A DNA stretch of 64,000 nucleotides, taken from contig NZ_JACVWU010000002.1 in assembly GCF_014596915.1 (NCBI RefSeq), forward strand, positions 124,001 to 188,000, given 5' to 3'. Under the pieces are notes generated by a model that ran no database searches, had not been told where the DNA came from, and was given only the letters and a program-made list of their open reading frames with translations. This document shows, one piece after another, positions 33,632 through 42,120 of this stretch. The stretch's first letter is position 1, and each line of letters begins with the position of its first letter. Both the position numbers and the translations under genes were made by a program. The stretch is from Streptomyces sp. TRM68416 (lineage in GTDB: Bacteria; Actinomycetota; Actinomycetes; Streptomycetales; Streptomycetaceae).

Positions 33632-34795
33632 TCAGTCCCGAGCCAGTCCCAGCCGTGCCCGTAGGCCCGTGGTCCGCTCGTCGGCGGCGACCGCTGCCGC
33701 GCCGGCGGTCACCGTCTCGTACACCGAGAGGATGTCCGCGCCGACCGTCGACCAGTCGAAGCGCCGTACGTGTGCGGAGCCGCGCTCGCGGAGTTCGGTG
33801 AGGCGGGCGGGGTCCTCCAGGAGCCGTACGGCCGCCTCGGCGAGCGCGTCCGCGTCCTCGTTGGCGAAGAGTTCGCCCGCGGCCCCGTTGTCGAGCACCT
33901 GCGCGAAGGCGTCCAGGTCGGAGGCGAGGACCGGGGCGCCGGCCGACATCGCCTCGACGAGGATGATCCCGAAGCTCTCGCCGCCGGTGTTGGGAGCGAC
34001 GTAGAGGTCGACGCTCCGCAGCAGGCGTGCCTTGTCCTCGTCGCTGATCATGCCGAGGAACTCCACGCGCGCACGCAGCTCCTCGGGCAGGTTCTCCACG
34101 GCCTCCTCCTCGTCGCCGCGGCCCGCGACCAGCAGCCTGGTCTGCGGCCGGGCGGCGAGGATCTTCGGCAGTGCCTGCATCAGCACCGGCAATCCCTTGC
34201 GGGGCTCGTCGATCCGGCCGATGAAACCGATCGTGTCGCCCTGCCACTCGGCCTTCGGCTCGGCCTTGGCGAAGAAGTCGACGTCGACACCGTTGGGGAT
34301 GACGACCGCGTCGCCGCCCAGGTGCTCGACCAGGGTGCGGCGGGCGTACTCGCTCACCGCGATCCGTGCGCTGATCTTCTCCAGGGCGGCCTGGAGGATC
34401 GAGTACGCGGCGATCATGGCCTTGGAGCGCGGGTTGGAGGTGTGGAAGGTGGCCACGAGCGGCCCCTGCGCGGCCCAGCAGGTCAGCAGGCCGAGGGAGG
34501 GCGAGGACGGCTCGTGGATGTGCACGACGTCGAACTCGCCGTCGTGCAGCCAGCGCCGTACCCGGGCCGCCGACAGGAAGCCGAAGTTCAGCCGGGCCAC
34601 CGAGCCGTTGTACGGCACCGGGACCGCGCGGCCGGCCGAGACGACGTACGGCGGCAGCGGGGTGTCGTCGTCGGCCGGGGCGAGCACGGACACGTCGTGG
34701 CCGAGGCGGATGAAGTACTCGGCCAGGTCCCGGATGTGGAACTGGACGCCGCCCGGCACGTCCCAGGAGTACGGGCAGACGATGCCGATCCTCAC
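33632..34795 (-). CDS. pimA: Phosphatidylinositol alpha-mannosyltransferase (PimA-type GT4)
   Basis: Transfers mannose from GDP-mannose to phosphatidylinositol, the first step of PIM lipid synthesis, at the inner face of the membrane. The 387-residue GT-B protein has the N-terminal MRIGIVCPYSWDVPGGVQ-type start, the conserved YNGSVARL segment, GRIDEPRKGLPVL, and the EX7E motif in GESFGIILVEAMSAG. The GTG at 34795 overlaps the stop of the upstream acyltransferase gene (GTGA) and replaces a longer open frame. With patA and pgsA it forms the classic actinobacterial PIM cluster. Confidence 0.95.
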   Translation of the reverse strand: MRIGIVCPYSWDVPGGVQFHIRDLAEYFIRLGHDVSVLAPADDDTPLPPYVVSAGRAVPVPYNGSVARLNFGFLSAARVRRWLHDGEFDVVHIHEPSSPSLGLLTCWAAQGPLVATFHTSNPRSKAMIAAYSILQAALEKISARIAVSEYARRTLVEHLGGDAVVIPNGVDVDFFAKAEPKAEWQGDTIGFIGRIDEPRKGLPVLMQALPKILAARPQTRLLVAGRGDEEEAVENLPEELRARVEFLGMISDEDKARLLRSVDLYVAPNTGGESFGIILVEAMSAGAPVLASDLDAFAQVLDNGAAGELFANEDADALAEAAVRLLEDPARLTELRERGSAHVRRFDWSTVGADILSVYETVTAGAAAVAADERTTGLRARLGLARD

Positions 34796-35700
34796 GACGG
34801 GCCCTTCCCGGGGTCGAGGTCGGCGACCCACAAGCGCTGCAGCATGTGCCAGTCCTCCGGATGCTCGGCGATCCCCGTGGCGAAGGCGTCGGCCAGCGCC
34901 TGTGTCATGACAGACGTCTTTTCGACCCGGGTGCCTGTCTCCGGCACCTCGACCGGCGGATGCACGCGTCCTCGCATCACGGGCGAGTCGTCGTACCAGA
35001 GCGTCACCGGCAGCAGCAGCGCGCCGGTCTGCTGGGCGAGCAGGGCCGGTCCGGCCGGCATCCGGGCCGTCTCGCCGAAGAACTTCACCTCGACGCCGGA
35101 GGCGGACAGGTCACGGTCGGCGACCAGGCAGACCAGGCCGCCGTCGCGCAGCCGCCGGGCCAGCGTGCCGAAGGCCGAGCCGCCGCTGTGCGGCAGCACC
35201 TCCATGCCGAGGCCCTCGCGGTAGGCGACGAAGCGGTCGTAGAGGGTCTCCGGCTTCAGGCGTTCGGCGACCGTCGTGAAGGGGGTCTTCAGCTCGGTGG
35301 TGACCCAGGCGCCCGCCAGGTCCCAGTTGGCCAGGTGGGGCAGGGCCAGGACGACGCCCTTGCCGGCGGCCAGGCCCTCGGTCAGGTAGTGCACGTCCTT
35401 GGGGTCGAAGCCGGTCCTGACGCGTTCGGCGCTCCAGGCGGGGAGCCGGAAGGACTCCATCCAGTAGCGCAGGTACGAGCGCATGCCCGCGCGCGAGAGC
35501 TCGGCGAGCCGCTGCGGGCTCGCGTCGGGCACCACGCGCGCGTAGTTGCTCTCCAGCCGCTGCACCCCCTTGCCGCGCCGCTTCCAGGCGGCGTCGGCGA
35601 TGGTGCGGCCGAGCCGGACCGCGACCGGCTCGGGGAGCTTCTTGACGGTGCTCCAGCCGAGGCCGTACAGCGCGTCCGTCACCCGCTCCTGGGTGCTCAT
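34792..35700 (-). CDS. Phosphatidylinositol mannoside acyltransferase (PatA/LpxL-like)
   Basis: A 302-residue member of the LpxL/HtrB acyltransferase family. In mycobacteria the protein encoded between pgsA and pimA (PatA) acylates the mannose of PIM1/PIM2. The catalytic HxxxxD motif is intact in LPHLANWDLAG near residue 120, and a basic amphipathic N-terminal half suggests membrane association. It overlaps pgsA upstream (ATGA) and pimA downstream (GTGA) by 4 bp each, fixing the biochemical context. Confidence 0.93.
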   Translation of the reverse strand: MSTQERVTDALYGLGWSTVKKLPEPVAVRLGRTIADAAWKRRGKGVQRLESNYARVVPDASPQRLAELSRAGMRSYLRYWMESFRLPAWSAERVRTGFDPKDVHYLTEGLAAGKGVVLALPHLANWDLAGAWVTTELKTPFTTVAERLKPETLYDRFVAYREGLGMEVLPHSGGSAFGTLARRLRDGGLVCLVADRDLSASGVEVKFFGETARMPAGPALLAQQTGALLLPVTLWYDDSPVMRGRVHPPVEVPETGTRVEKTSVMTQALADAFATGIAEHPEDWHMLQRLWVADLDPGKGPS

Positions 35701-36401
35701 TTCGCGGCCTCACTCCCTTGGGCGGCGTTCTGCTCGGCGTTCTCCTCGGCGTTTTCCTCGGCGGCGGCCGCCGCGTCCGCCTCGGCGGCTTCCCGGCGCA
35801 CCGTGACGACCCGTTGGATCAGGGTGACCAGGCTGCCCACGGCGACGATCCACAGCGCGACGGGCAGCAGGTACTGGATGCCGGGTACCCCGAACGCGTG
35901 CATGCCGGCCAGACCGGCCGCGACCAGCGAGATCACCAGGCGCTCGGCACGCTCCACGAGGCCGTTGACGGCGACCGGCAGGCCGATCGACTCGCCGCGG
36001 GCCTTGGTGTACGACACCACCTGGCCGCTGGCCAGGCAGAAGATCGAGACGGCGCACAGGACGAGGTCGTCGCCGCCACCGGCGTACCACAGGGCGAAGC
36101 CGCCGAAGATCGCGCCGTCGGCGACTCGGTCGAGCGTGGAGTCCAGGAAGGCTCCCCAGCGGCTGGAGCGGCCCAGCTGGCGGGCCATGTTGCCGTCGAC
36201 GAGGTCGGAGAACACGAACAGCGTGATCACGACCGTGCCCCAGAAGAACTCGCCCTGCGGGTAGAACACCAGCGCGCCCGCCATCACGCCGGCGGTGCCG
36301 ATCAGCGTGACCGTGTCGGGGCTGACGCCCCGACGGATCAGAAACGCGGCAAACGGTGTGAGGACACGCGTGAAGAATGCACGCGCGTACTTGTTCAGCA
36401 T
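35697..36401 (-). CDS. pgsA: Phosphatidylinositol phosphate synthase (CDP-alcohol phosphatidyltransferase)
   Basis: Joins CDP-diacylglycerol and inositol phosphate to make phosphatidylinositol phosphate. The 234-residue polytopic protein contains the full family signature D-G-x2-A-R-x8-G-x3-D-x3-D, from DGNMAR to DSTLD at about residues 66-88. The last 30 residues are Glu/Ala-rich and probably cytosolic. The ATG at 36401 (MLNKYARAFF) marks the usual N-terminus. First gene of pgsA-patA-pimA, divergent from the EF-G-like gene across 262 bp. Confidence 0.95.
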   Translation of the reverse strand: MLNKYARAFFTRVLTPFAAFLIRRGVSPDTVTLIGTAGVMAGALVFYPQGEFFWGTVVITLFVFSDLVDGNMARQLGRSSRWGAFLDSTLDRVADGAIFGGFALWYAGGGDDLVLCAVSIFCLASGQVVSYTKARGESIGLPVAVNGLVERAERLVISLVAAGLAGMHAFGVPGIQYLLPVALWIVAVGSLVTLIQRVVTVRREAAEADAAAAAEENAEENAEQNAAQGSEAAK

Positions 36402-36663
36402 GGCCTTCCCGAGGGTCGGTGTGGCCGCGCGGCCCCTGCTGGCCACCGGCTGGCCCATCGTAGCCACGCGCGCGGGCGGGCGACGGCCGGGCGCCTCCTG
36501 ACGGAAACGAGCGGAACGCACTGGCGCGATCACGTCCACCGTATGGACGCACCGTGACGGGAGTGGAAAGCTCGAAGCACCGCGGGCGTCACCGGAGCCG
36601 CACCGCACGCGGGTCCGCATGTCCGCGCCCACAATGACCTCACCGTGCACGGGAGGCAAGGCC

Positions 36664-38862
36664 ATGGGCGACAAGGCGAACGCACACCCCGGGGCCGCCG
36701 GCAGGGCAACAGCGGCCGACCACCCCGCGTCCGTACGGAATGTGGTGCTGGTCGGCCACAGCGGATCGGGCAAGACAACACTGGTGGAAGCCCTCGCGCT
36801 GACAGCGGGGGCGGTGAACCGGGCGGGCCGCGTGGAGGACGGCGGCACCGTCTCCGACTACGACGACATCGAGCACCGGCAGCAGCGGTCGGTACAGCTC
36901 TCCCTGGTGCCCGTCGCATGGGACGGCATCAAGATCAATCTTCTCGACACCCCCGGGTACGCCGACTTCGTCGGAGAGCTGAGGGCCGGTCTGCGAGCGG
37001 CGGACGCGGCCCTCTTCGTCGTCTCGGCCTCCGACGGGGTGGACGGGTCGACCCGCATGGTGTGGGAGGAGTGCGCGGCCGTCGGCATGCCGCGCGCCAT
37101 CGTGATCACGCACCTGGAGTCCGCGCGCGCGGACTACGAGGAGATGACGCGGATCTGCGCGGAGGCCTTCGGCGCCGACGACCCCGACGCGGTCCTGCCG
37201 CTCTACCTGCCGCTGCACGGCCCACAGGGGCCCGACGGGCACGCGCCCGTGACGGGGCTGACCGGACTGCTGTCGCAGAAGCTGTACGACTACGCCTCCG
37301 GCGAGCGCAAGGAGTCCGAGCCCGGCGAGGAGCTGCTGCCGCGGATCGAGCAGGCCCGCAACCGGCTGATCGAGGGCATCATCGCCGAGAGCGAGGACGA
37401 GACCCTCATGGACCGCTATCTCGGCGGCGAGCAGGTCGACGTCAAGACGCTGATCGAGGACCTGGAGCGGGCGGTCGCGCGCGGGGTCTTCTTCCCCGTC
37501 CTGGCCGCCGCCCCCGCCGCAGAGGGCGCCCGGCAGGGACTCGGCACGGTCGAGCTGCTCGAACTCATCACGCGCGGGTTCCCGACGCCGTTCGAGCACC
37601 CCACGCCGGGCGTCACCACCGTCGACGGCAAACCGCGCGAGATCAAACCCTGCGACACCGAAGGACCGCTGGTCGCGGAGGTCGTGAAGACCTCCTCCGA
37701 CCCCTACGTCGGGCGGGTCTCCCTGGTCCGGATCTTCTCCGGCACCCTGCGCCCCGACGAGACGGTCCACGTCTCCGGGCACGGGCTCGCCGACCGCGGG
37801 CACGAGGACCACGATGTCGACGAACGTGTCGGCACCCTGTCCACCCCCTTCGGCAAGCAGCAGCGCCCGGTGACGCACGCCATCGCGGGCGACCTGGTCT
37901 GCGTGGCGAAGCTGAACCGCGCGGAGACCGGCGACACGATCTCCGCCAAGGACGACCCGCTCCTGATGGAGCCCTGGCAGATGCCCGACCCACTGCTGCC
38001 GCTCGCCATCCGCGCACACAGCAAGGCGGACGAGGACAAGCTCTCCCAGGGCCTGTCCCGGCTGGTCGCCGAGGACCCGACCATGCGCCTGGAACAGAAC
38101 CAGGACACCCACCAGGTCGTGCTCTGGTGCCTGGGCGAGGCCCACGCCGACGTCGCGCTGGAACGGCTGCGCAGCCGCTACGGCGTCCAGGTCGACGTCA
38201 TCCCGCACAAGGTCTCCCTCCGGGAGACGTTCGCGGGGAAGTCCGGCGGCCGCGGACGGCATGTGAAGCAGTCCGGCGGGCACGGGCAGTACGCCATCTG
38301 CGAGATCGAGGTCGAGCCGCTGCCCGGCGGATCGGGCATCGAGTTCGTGGACAAGGTGGTCGGCGGCGCGGTGCCGCGGCAGTTCATCCCGTCCGTGGAG
38401 AAGGGCGTCAGGGCCCAGGCGGCCAAGGGAGTCGCGGCCGGCTATCCGCTCATCGACGTACGGGTCACCCTCCTCGACGGCAAGGCGCACTCGGTGGACT
38501 CCTCCGACGCCGCCTTCCAGACGGCCGGGGCGCTGGCGCTGCGGGAGGCGGCGGCCGACGCGAAGATCCATCTGCTCGAACCGGTGGCCGAGGTGACCGT
38601 GCTGGTCGGCGACGCGTACGTGGGCGCCGTGATGAGCGACCTGTCGGGGCGGCGCGGCCGGGTGCTGGGCACGGAACAGACCCCGGGCAACCGCACGCTG
38701 GTGCGGGCCGAGGTGCCGGAGATCGAGATCGGCCGCTACGCCGTCGACCTGCGTTCGCTGTCGCACGGCACCGCACGCTTCAGCCGCTCCTACGCGCGGC
38801 ACGAGCCGATGCCGCCGCAGATCGCCGAAAGGATCCGTCAAGACACCAGCGATTCCGCGTAG
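36664..38862 (+). CDS. EF-G-like protein (EF-G2 type) with non-canonical GTPase motifs
   Basis: A 732-residue protein with the five-domain layout of elongation factor G. G1 is intact (GHSGSGKT, 31-38). Three other sites deviate: the switch I RGIT motif reads RSVQ (about 75-78), DTPGH reads DTPGY (Tyr99 where translational GTPases carry the catalytic His), and G4 NKxD reads THLE (149-152). Domain IV keeps GGHGQYAICEIEVEPL. A mycobacterial EF-G2 is reported to lack ribosome-dependent GTPase activity, in line with these changes. The ATG at 36664 has GGAGG 7 nt upstream. Role unknown; not the main translocase. Confidence 0.93.
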   Translation: MGDKANAHPGAAGRATAADHPASVRNVVLVGHSGSGKTTLVEALALTAGAVNRAGRVEDGGTVSDYDDIEHRQQRSVQLSLVPVAWDGIKINLLDTPGYADFVGELRAGLRAADAALFVVSASDGVDGSTRMVWEECAAVGMPRAIVITHLESARADYEEMTRICAEAFGADDPDAVLPLYLPLHGPQGPDGHAPVTGLTGLLSQKLYDYASGERKESEPGEELLPRIEQARNRLIEGIIAESEDETLMDRYLGGEQVDVKTLIEDLERAVARGVFFPVLAAAPAAEGARQGLGTVELLELITRGFPTPFEHPTPGVTTVDGKPREIKPCDTEGPLVAEVVKTSSDPYVGRVSLVRIFSGTLRPDETVHVSGHGLADRGHEDHDVDERVGTLSTPFGKQQRPVTHAIAGDLVCVAKLNRAETGDTISAKDDPLLMEPWQMPDPLLPLAIRAHSKADEDKLSQGLSRLVAEDPTMRLEQNQDTHQVVLWCLGEAHADVALERLRSRYGVQVDVIPHKVSLRETFAGKSGGRGRHVKQSGGHGQYAICEIEVEPLPGGSGIEFVDKVVGGAVPRQFIPSVEKGVRAQAAKGVAAGYPLIDVRVTLLDGKAHSVDSSDAAFQTAGALALREAAADAKIHLLEPVAEVTVLVGDAYVGAVMSDLSGRRGRVLGTEQTPGNRTLVRAEVPEIEIGRYAVDLRSLSHGTARFSRSYARHEPMPPQIAERIRQDTSDSA

Positions 38863-39071
38863 TTGGCGGCGGGCACACCACAGGAGGAGGCCTACGGGCC
38901 CCGGACGAACGACCTTTGTGGAACGCTCCCCTCCGAGTCGGCGGGCGGCTTCGGCCGTCCGCCGACGAATGTCGGTGGCTGCGGATACGCTGATGACCTG
39001 ATCAACAGGTGTGCGGGGCAGGCAAGTCGGGAAGGCCGCAGAGGCGAGACCGGCTGCGTTGGGGGGCGGGA

Positions 39072-40733
39072 ATGACCGTAGGGATTGAGAACGTCTTCGG
39101 ACCGCAGGTTCCCCTCACGGGCGACGACGGCCAGACGGCGACCTTCGCCCTCGCCTCCGCCGCCTACCGGGACAACCCGGTCGAGGACATCACCAAGGCC
39201 AACAACGAATGGCACAAGACGACCGTCAAGGGCGGCCAGAAGTGGGCCGGCAAGCTCTTCAGGCCGAACCTGGGCGAGGCGTACTCCCGGGCGGTGATCG
39301 AGCGCATGCTCGGCACCGGGCGCAAGGGACTGATCCAGTCCTTCGGCGCCGAACCCCAGGTCGTCGTCGACCACTGTCTGGCCGCCTACCGGCTGCGCCG
39401 GGACCGCGACAAGCAGTTGTCCGCCGTCATGGTGGTGTGCGGTCTGCTGTTCCTGCCCGGGCTGCTGGTCTGGCTCCTGGTCTTCCAGCTCCGCACCGGC
39501 ATCGACAAGACCACCAACAAGCGGGCCTCCGCCCTCGCCACGGCCCTCCTCGTCGCCGTCGGCGCGCTCGCCGTCCTCTTCCTGGTCCGGATGCCGTTCT
39601 CCGGCTTCTGGGGCTGGTACGCGCGCGCGTGCGTGGTCGTCCCCGTCCTGGGCTGGTTCTGGGCCAAGCAGATCTGCGAGCGCTCGACGAGGGACCTGCG
39701 CGCGCGGTGGGACGGCCTGCTGGCGGGCTCCAGCGTCGGCGCCCAGGTCCCCGAGGCGGTGCCGAGCAGCCCCAGCGAGGCCCGGGCCGAGCAACTGCGC
39801 CAGTCCCTGGCCCGGCTGAGCGCCGAACAGCAGTCCAACATCGTCTTCTACGCCGGGCCCAAGGGCATCCTGGGCATGGGCACCCGCTGGGGCAGCTGGC
39901 AGCTCGCCGAGGACCTCACGCCGGCCGACCCGAGCCGTGAGATCAACCCCTTCCGCAGTTGGGACGTCATCCGCGCGATCCACGACAGACTGCGCATGCT
40001 GGAGCGGAACACGATCAACACCGGCGGCTTCCCGAAGGCCTCCGTACGGCACTGGATCGTCACGCCGATCGGGGAGAACGCCACGGCGGTGTCCCGCACC
40101 GAGCAGTCGGGGGACGTGGAGGCGTTCCAGCACAAGTCCCACTCGATACAGGACATCTGCAACAAGCAGCAGTTCGGCAGCGGGGACCGGCACTACCTCG
40201 GCGTGCAGTGGACCCTGTGGGACGGCCAGTTGATCCTCACCATGATGATCACCGTCACCGTGCTGCACGAGACCCTGCGCATCGAGGTGACGGGACACGC
40301 ACTGGGTCCGGTCAACCCCCTCTTCATGGGCAAGCCCGAGGACCCCACCAAGGACGTCCCCAAGTCCTTCAAGCCGTGGGAGACCCGCAAGGTGAAACTC
40401 CCCCTGGTCCCCACCAACGAGGTGGTGCGCCTCGCCGTCCGCGCGCCCCTGTCCTGGTACCCGCCGCTGCTCAACTGGCTCGGCGGCACGATATCCCTGC
40501 CCGAGCCCTTCGGCCTGCGGCACGTCTGGGCGGACAAGCCCTGGCGCCACCGCTTCATGGCCGACGACGCGATGCGCGCCGCCACGCCCGTGCTGCGCGT
40601 GGTGCACGCGGCGGCCATCAAGGTCCTTGAGGACAACGGCGTCGACACGGACAAGTTCGGCACGCGGTCGGCGTTCCTGAGCACGGCCGTGCAGGACCCG
40701 TCCCCCAGGAAGGCCGACCTCTACGACGCCTGA
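39072..40733 (+). CDS. Uncharacterised 553-residue membrane protein
   Basis: Starts MTVGIENVFGPQVPL at the ATG at 39072. Residues about 1-110 are soluble; three hydrophobic spans cluster at about 120-215 (VCGLLFLPGLLVWLLVF, ALATALLVAVGALAVLFLV, ARACVVVPVLGWFW); the remaining 340 residues appear soluble, with a further hydrophobic stretch near 395 (LILTMMITVTVLHETL). I recognise no domain. It lies on the same strand as the EF-G-like gene, 209 bp downstream. It ends at a strong convergent terminator. Function unknown. Confidence 0.9.
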   Translation: MTVGIENVFGPQVPLTGDDGQTATFALASAAYRDNPVEDITKANNEWHKTTVKGGQKWAGKLFRPNLGEAYSRAVIERMLGTGRKGLIQSFGAEPQVVVDHCLAAYRLRRDRDKQLSAVMVVCGLLFLPGLLVWLLVFQLRTGIDKTTNKRASALATALLVAVGALAVLFLVRMPFSGFWGWYARACVVVPVLGWFWAKQICERSTRDLRARWDGLLAGSSVGAQVPEAVPSSPSEARAEQLRQSLARLSAEQQSNIVFYAGPKGILGMGTRWGSWQLAEDLTPADPSREINPFRSWDVIRAIHDRLRMLERNTINTGGFPKASVRHWIVTPIGENATAVSRTEQSGDVEAFQHKSHSIQDICNKQQFGSGDRHYLGVQWTLWDGQLILTMMITVTVLHETLRIEVTGHALGPVNPLFMGKPEDPTKDVPKSFKPWETRKVKLPLVPTNEVVRLAVRAPLSWYPPLLNWLGGTISLPEPFGLRHVWADKPWRHRFMADDAMRAATPVLRVVHAAAIKVLEDNGVDTDKFGTRSAFLSTAVQDPSPRKADLYDA

Positions 40734-40738
40734 CGGCT

Positions 40739-40808
40739 GGGCCTGTCCGGCGGATCAGGTCGCAGGAAAGCGGCGGTGGCTCACCGGCATGATCCGCCGG
40801 ACAGGCCC
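40739..40808. terminator. Bidirectional terminator: perfect 19-bp inverted repeat
   Basis: The 19-mer GGGCCTGTCCGGCGGATCA at 40739-40757 is repeated exactly in reverse complement at 40790-40808, with a 32-nt spacer. It lies between the convergent 553-aa and HIT genes; the right arm touches the HIT stop codon. The length and perfection exceed a simple terminator need. Confidence 0.85.
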
Positions 40809-41353
40809 TAGGCCGGCCAGGCCTCCGCGAGCATCTTGCGGGTGTCCGCGAGCAGTTGCGGCAGGACCTTCGTGTGGCCGACGACCGGCATGAAGTTCGT
40901 GTCGCCGCCCCAGCGCGGGACGATGTGCTGGTGGAGGTGGGCGGCGATGCCGGCGCCGGCGACCGTGCCCTGGTTCATGCCGATGTTGAAGCCGTGCGCG
41001 CCGGACGCGGCGCGCAGGGCCGTCATCGCCTGCTTGGTGAGCGCCGCCAGCTCGACCGTCTCGGGCTCGGTGAGGTCGGTGTAGTCCGCGACATGGCGGT
41101 AGGGCACGACCATCAGGTGACCGCCGTTGTACGGGTACAGGTTGAGCACCGCGTACACCAGCTCACCGCGCTGGACCACCAGCCCGTCCTCGTCGGACTT
41201 GGCCGGAATCGAGCAGAAGGGACACCCGTCGTCGGCCCCCGGGCCGGTCGGCTTGTTCTCGCCCTGGATGTAGGCCATCCGATGGGGTGTCCACAGGCGC
41301 TGGAACGCGTCCTGCGTCCCCACTCCCCACTGCTGCTCCGGCTCACTCGTCAT
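40808..41353 (-). CDS. HIT-domain nucleotide hydrolase/phosphorylase-like protein
   Basis: A 181-residue histidine-triad protein; the active-site motif reads HLHQHIVPRW near residue 140, and the start of the HIT fold has CPFCSIPAK, a likely zinc-binding pair. The mycobacterial homologue in the same pgsA-pimA neighbourhood (Rv2613c type) is an AP4A phosphorylase, so a diadenosine-polyphosphate role is plausible. I chose MTSEPEQQWG (41353); the ATG four codons earlier (MLHC) is equally possible. Upstream of it the frame is open without support. Confidence 0.92.
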   Translation of the reverse strand: MTSEPEQQWGVGTQDAFQRLWTPHRMAYIQGENKPTGPGADDGCPFCSIPAKSDEDGLVVQRGELVYAVLNLYPYNGGHLMVVPYRHVADYTDLTEPETVELAALTKQAMTALRAASGAHGFNIGMNQGTVAGAGIAAHLHQHIVPRWGGDTNFMPVVGHTKVLPQLLADTRKMLAEAWPA

Positions 41354-41432
41354 GCAGTGCAGCATATGGCTTCGCCCGTTCGGGGCGTGTCGCCGGGGCC
41401 GCGGGAAAAGGCTCCCGCGCGAAGCTGTGCGG

Positions 41433-42089
41433 ATGGACGACGACAGCCGCACGGCTCGCTGGGAGCAACGCCTGGAGATGCCCCTCGCCGTGGCATCCCT
41501 GGCCTACCTCACCTCGTACGCGGTCCGGGTCCTCGCCCGTGACCTGCCGGAGTCCTGGCGCGCACTGTGCCTGGCCACGACGCTCACCGCCTGGGCGGTG
41601 TTCGTCGTCGACTACGCGGTGCGCTGGCGCCTGAGCGGACAACGCCTGCGCTTCATTCGCAGCCACCCGATCGACACCGTGGTCCTGCTGCTGCCCCTGC
41701 TGCGGCCGCTCCGGATCGTGAAGGTCTACGAGGCGGTGCAGCACCGGCACGGCCGCCCCCGCCTCCCCCTGCACGGCCGCGTGATCGCCTACGCCGGGAT
41801 CGCCACCGTACTCCTCGGCTTCGCCGGCGCCCTCGCCGTCTACCAGCAGGAACGGGACGCCGCGGGCACCACCATGCGCTCCTTCGGCGACGCCGTGTGG
41901 TGGACGTGCTCCACCCTGACGACCGTCGGCTACGGCGACATCGCCCCGGTGACCCCGCTGGGGCGCGTGATCGCGGCCGGGATGATGGCCTGCGGCCTGG
42001 CGCTGCTGGGGGCTGTGACCGGGTCGTTCTCGTCCTGGCTGCTCCAGACCTTCGCCCGCGAGGACGACGAAAGGCCCCCGGGGAGCTGA
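41433..42089 (+). CDS. Voltage-gated-type potassium channel
   Basis: A 218-residue membrane protein with about six hydrophobic segments and the potassium selectivity filter TLTTVGYGD at 161-169, flanked by a pore helix (AVWWTCST) and the inner helix (MMACGLALLGAVTGSF). The fourth segment carries spaced arginines and a lysine (PLLRPLRIVKVY), suggesting a voltage sensor, although shorter than in KvAP. No RCK or cyclic-nucleotide domain follows. The ATG at 41433 has only a weak ribosome site, and a GTG two codons earlier is possible. Divergent from the HIT gene (79 bp), convergent with thrS. Confidence 0.93.
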   Translation: MDDDSRTARWEQRLEMPLAVASLAYLTSYAVRVLARDLPESWRALCLATTLTAWAVFVVDYAVRWRLSGQRLRFIRSHPIDTVVLLLPLLRPLRIVKVYEAVQHRHGRPRLPLHGRVIAYAGIATVLLGFAGALAVYQQERDAAGTTMRSFGDAVWWTCSTLTTVGYGDIAPVTPLGRVIAAGMMACGLALLGAVTGSFSSWLLQTFAREDDERPPGS

Positions 42090-42104
42090 ACTCCCCGGGG
42101 GCCT
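42072..42104. terminator. Bidirectional terminator between channel gene and thrS
   Basis: A perfect 14-bp stem (AGGCCCCCGGGGAG with its complement) and a 5-nt loop that includes part of the channel stop codon; the thrS stop is 17 nt away. Confidence 0.88.
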
Positions 42105-42120
42105 CGCGTACGGCGTCGGA

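Noticed and set aside
33093-34247. Long open frames on both strands across the pimA-side repeats (for example a 384-aa frame)
   Set aside because: They arise because the repeat unit is close to a multiple of three and very GC-rich; no ribosome site, and the translation is a monotonous Arg/Pro/Gly/Ala repeat overlapping pimA antisense.
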